From Coniferiporia sulphurascens (Eukaryota > Basidiomycota > Agaricomycetes > Hymenochaetales > Hymenochaetaceae): a DNA stretch of 64,000 bases. Numbering within the stretch: position 1 is the stretch's first letter; every line of letters starts with the position of its first letter. The notes under the pieces were generated by a model. It did not search any database and was not told the origin of the DNA. It saw nothing but the letters and a program-made list of their open reading frames with translations. This document shows positions 61,858 to 64,000 of the stretch, in pieces. Both the position numbers and the translations under genes were made by a program. The DNA lies in contig NBBA01000001.1 of the NCBI GenBank assembly GCA_002794785.1, positions 3,100,001 through 3,164,000 of the forward strand. Direction: 5' to 3'.

Positions 61858-64000
61858 ATGCAACCCATGCTGTGCGTGACTGCGCTTTTATTCTTTCTCG
61901 CAATAAGGAAGCACTGATATTCCCCCGAACAGTCAGTCTGCCAGCGAACACCCGTCGCAGCAGGGCCTGTTCGTGCAGGCGCAAACGCGCGCGGTGCCCG
62001 ACGCAACGCTCTTCAATGGACTGGATGCCTCGTCCTCCAAGCAGCTAGCAGCGCTCAACGCCGCCGGCAACGCCCGCCGCGCACAGGCCCAGCTCCAGCA
62101 GTCCGTCTCCGCCTCTGGCGGAACCTCGGCTAACTACCTCGGGGGAATAGCCCCATCCCAACTCCCGCTCCGTCCAGATCCGTCCTTTCCTCACGCCCTT
62201 CCATCTCCCGCTCACCCCCTCCATCCCCCGCCACCCTCGGCGGCTTTCCCCTTTCCCTCCCCTCTCGGCATGCCGCCTCACCAGGCCCCCCTCGCCGCAC
62301 ATCGTCCCCAGCAGCCCGTCGTCCCACAGAAGAGCCGCCAGCTCAACTTTCTCCAGGGTCTCGCAAAAATGATGATCGCCCGTAACATGCCGCTCCCCTC
62401 GTCTATCACCGGTATAGACGCGCCCTATGATCCTGCGTCGTCCCCGTGGAAGAATATCGAGCCAGCGTCGGAGCTGGGCGGCATCAAGCTCGCAGGCAGG
62501 GATGTGGATCTCTTCAAACTTTGGGGTATTGTCTTTCAGGCCGGCGGTGCCGCCAAGGTGCAGGCTCAGAACGCGTGGCAGAACCTCCTTCCCACATTCG
62601 GTCTGCCAGAACAGCTCCCACACCCCCAGGAGAATGGAAATACCTCGACCGCGATCGCCCTCGCCCAGATCTATATGGTGATCCTCGGCGCATTTGATGA
62701 CTTCTATAGCAGAGGTATGGCCGACGCGCAGCGGCACTCACTCACTCAGCAAGGAAGGCCCTCTCTTTCAGCTCCGACTGGTGCCAATTCTTATCAGGCA
62801 GCCAGCATGTCTTCGCCCGTTTCGTCCGGCAGCGCAGCTCAAGCGCAGCCGTCCGTCGGCTCCGACCCGTCTGGCCATTCATTCCCCGCAGTGGGTGGCG
62901 ATTTTGATGTTGACAATGAAGGCCGTAAACGGAAGCTGGACGAAGCCGAGGATGCCAATGGTAAACGCTCGCGTAGGAAAATAGGCATGTTGATCTTTCT
63001 TCTTTCATCTGGTGCTAGAAGGCATGTGCTAATTTCGTGTTGTCGTCAGAATCCGGTTCTCCTGTGGCATCGGTAATTTCCATTCTTCTTGGCGCCCACC
63101 TGTATAAATACTTAGAACTCTGCATCTTCTTTTACAGCGTGGTAGCTCTGAAGTGGTGCCGCCCGCTCAAATGCCCTCATCTGGTCGTATCAAGGCAAGG
63201 AGGATGATCGAGTACGTTCCTCTTTGCAGGGAGATTGAAACGGCGGGCGGACGAGATACAAATCACATACATAGCGAACTCCTGCGACTATCTCGGGGGC
63301 ATCAGTTGCGCGACATCAACGAGTGGGGCAGGGTTTACGTTGATGCGTTGACCATGTCCATCCGCTCGCGAATCTCCACTGAACTCTCATATGGGTTGAC
63401 AACTCTCATTCTTCTTTCAACGATGCGGAGCGCGGCAATAGACACTGGATTTCTGATTGGGCAGTGTGAGGAGTTGCTGGACGAAGTCTTGGATTTACTC
63501 GAGGAGCTCGCCTTTCCAGATGTCATGGACGACGATCCTTCGGTCGATGATGCCGAGCCACCTACCAATCGCCAACTAGTCAATTGCGCTCATGATGAAG
63601 TCTCAAATCCTTTCGCATCGGAAGGGAGGGAACAATTTGACTACGATCCAGCGGCCACAGGTCCAATACAGCGACGAGCAGACCTCATTCGATTGATTTT
63701 AAATATCCTTCGCAATTTAAGTGCCGTTACGGAAAATCAGGTGTTTATGGCTCATCATCCCGTTCTTGTCGACTTACTTCTGCGGATAACGTGTCTACGG
63801 TCGTCTCAAGGCAATGCACCTCAAGCTGTCTCGACGGCGTTCTCCCTTCCCGACCTCATTGTGGTCCGGAAAGATGTTCTCAGCACATTCGTTAATTTAT
63901 CCGGTGCTGTTGCTCTGTCCCCTTCGTCGTCGTCGTCTCAGCCACTTGTAGTGTTTGAGCGGAGAGCGCGGCGCGTATTTGGGCTCATCTCGTCCTATCT
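61858..64000 (+). CDS. SWI1: SWI/SNF subunit SWI1 (ARID), 5' part
   Basis: ARID-containing subunit of the SWI/SNF remodeller. Exons 61858-61871, 61933-62984, 63050-63072, 63138 to beyond the window end. The N terminus is Gln/Ala/Pro-rich. The ARID domain spans residues about 125-230: NFLQGLAKMMIARNMPLP, GRDVDLFKLWGIVFQAGG, NAWQNLLPTFGLPE and ALAQIYMVIL. A basic GRKRKLDEAEDANGKRSRRK stretch looks like a nuclear signal. The conserved helical SWI1 part starts at MIEYVPLCREIE and includes INEWGRVYVDALTMSIRSR. Intron 2 is GC-AG (GCATGT) and exon 3 is only 23 nt. The start is uncertain because coding-like sequence continues upstream in frame. Confidence 0.88.

Noticed and set aside
62045..62737. 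230-residue open frame antisense to SWI1
   Set aside because: It overlaps the ARID-coding exon in full, is Gly/Arg-rich from GC bias, and has no family feature.

Overview
The window is nuclear DNA from a filamentous basidiomycete, most likely an agaricomycete. It holds about 27 protein genes on both strands, nearly all broken by many short introns (mostly 47-75 nt, with CTRAY-type branch points). The families fit this: a cAMP-receptor-like GPCR, a Fus3/Kss1-type MAP kinase, an extracellular serine-rich cupredoxin, a large arrestin-like protein and fungal RPN2, RPC37 and SWI1. I rebuilt the splice structure by hand from conserved protein motifs. For every recognised gene the exon lengths sum to a whole number of codons.

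Layout, left to right. 1-16.9 kb: the 3' part of a Pro-rich repeat protein; NADH-cytochrome b5 reductase; two tail-to-tail epoxide hydrolases; a WRAP73/WDR8 WD40 protein divergent from an MFS exporter; a gamma-glutamyltransferase; a mitochondrial-type PP2C phosphatase. 17-31 kb: a D-2-hydroxyacid dehydrogenase, the GPCR, RPN2, the cupredoxin protein, the MAP kinase and a SAP-like/coiled-coil protein. 31-44 kb: a LIM protein, a seven-TM protein with a very long tail, a J-domain protein, a disordered protein and a large unrecognised helical protein. 44-64 kb: a peroxisomal (AKL-ending) AMP-ligase in 18 exons, a CNH plus GYF protein, cyclin H, a GPI-type surface protein, Fap7/AK6, RPC37, Rab5, an arrestin-like protein and the 5' part of SWI1, cut by the window end.

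Most genes are housekeeping and do not form one pathway. Links that can be argued are signalling (GPCR, MAPK, arrestin-like, PP2C), trafficking (Rab5, arrestin-like) and transcription (SWI1, RPC37, cyclin H of TFIIH). No biosynthetic cluster, transposon, rRNA, tRNA or CRISPR was seen. The most striking signals lie in splicing: microexons of 4, 7, 14 and 15 nt that encode conserved residues, and an apparently high share of GC-AG introns. Also unusual are the CNH-GYF protein, the seven-TM protein with a tail of about 600 residues, and a large gene I could not identify.
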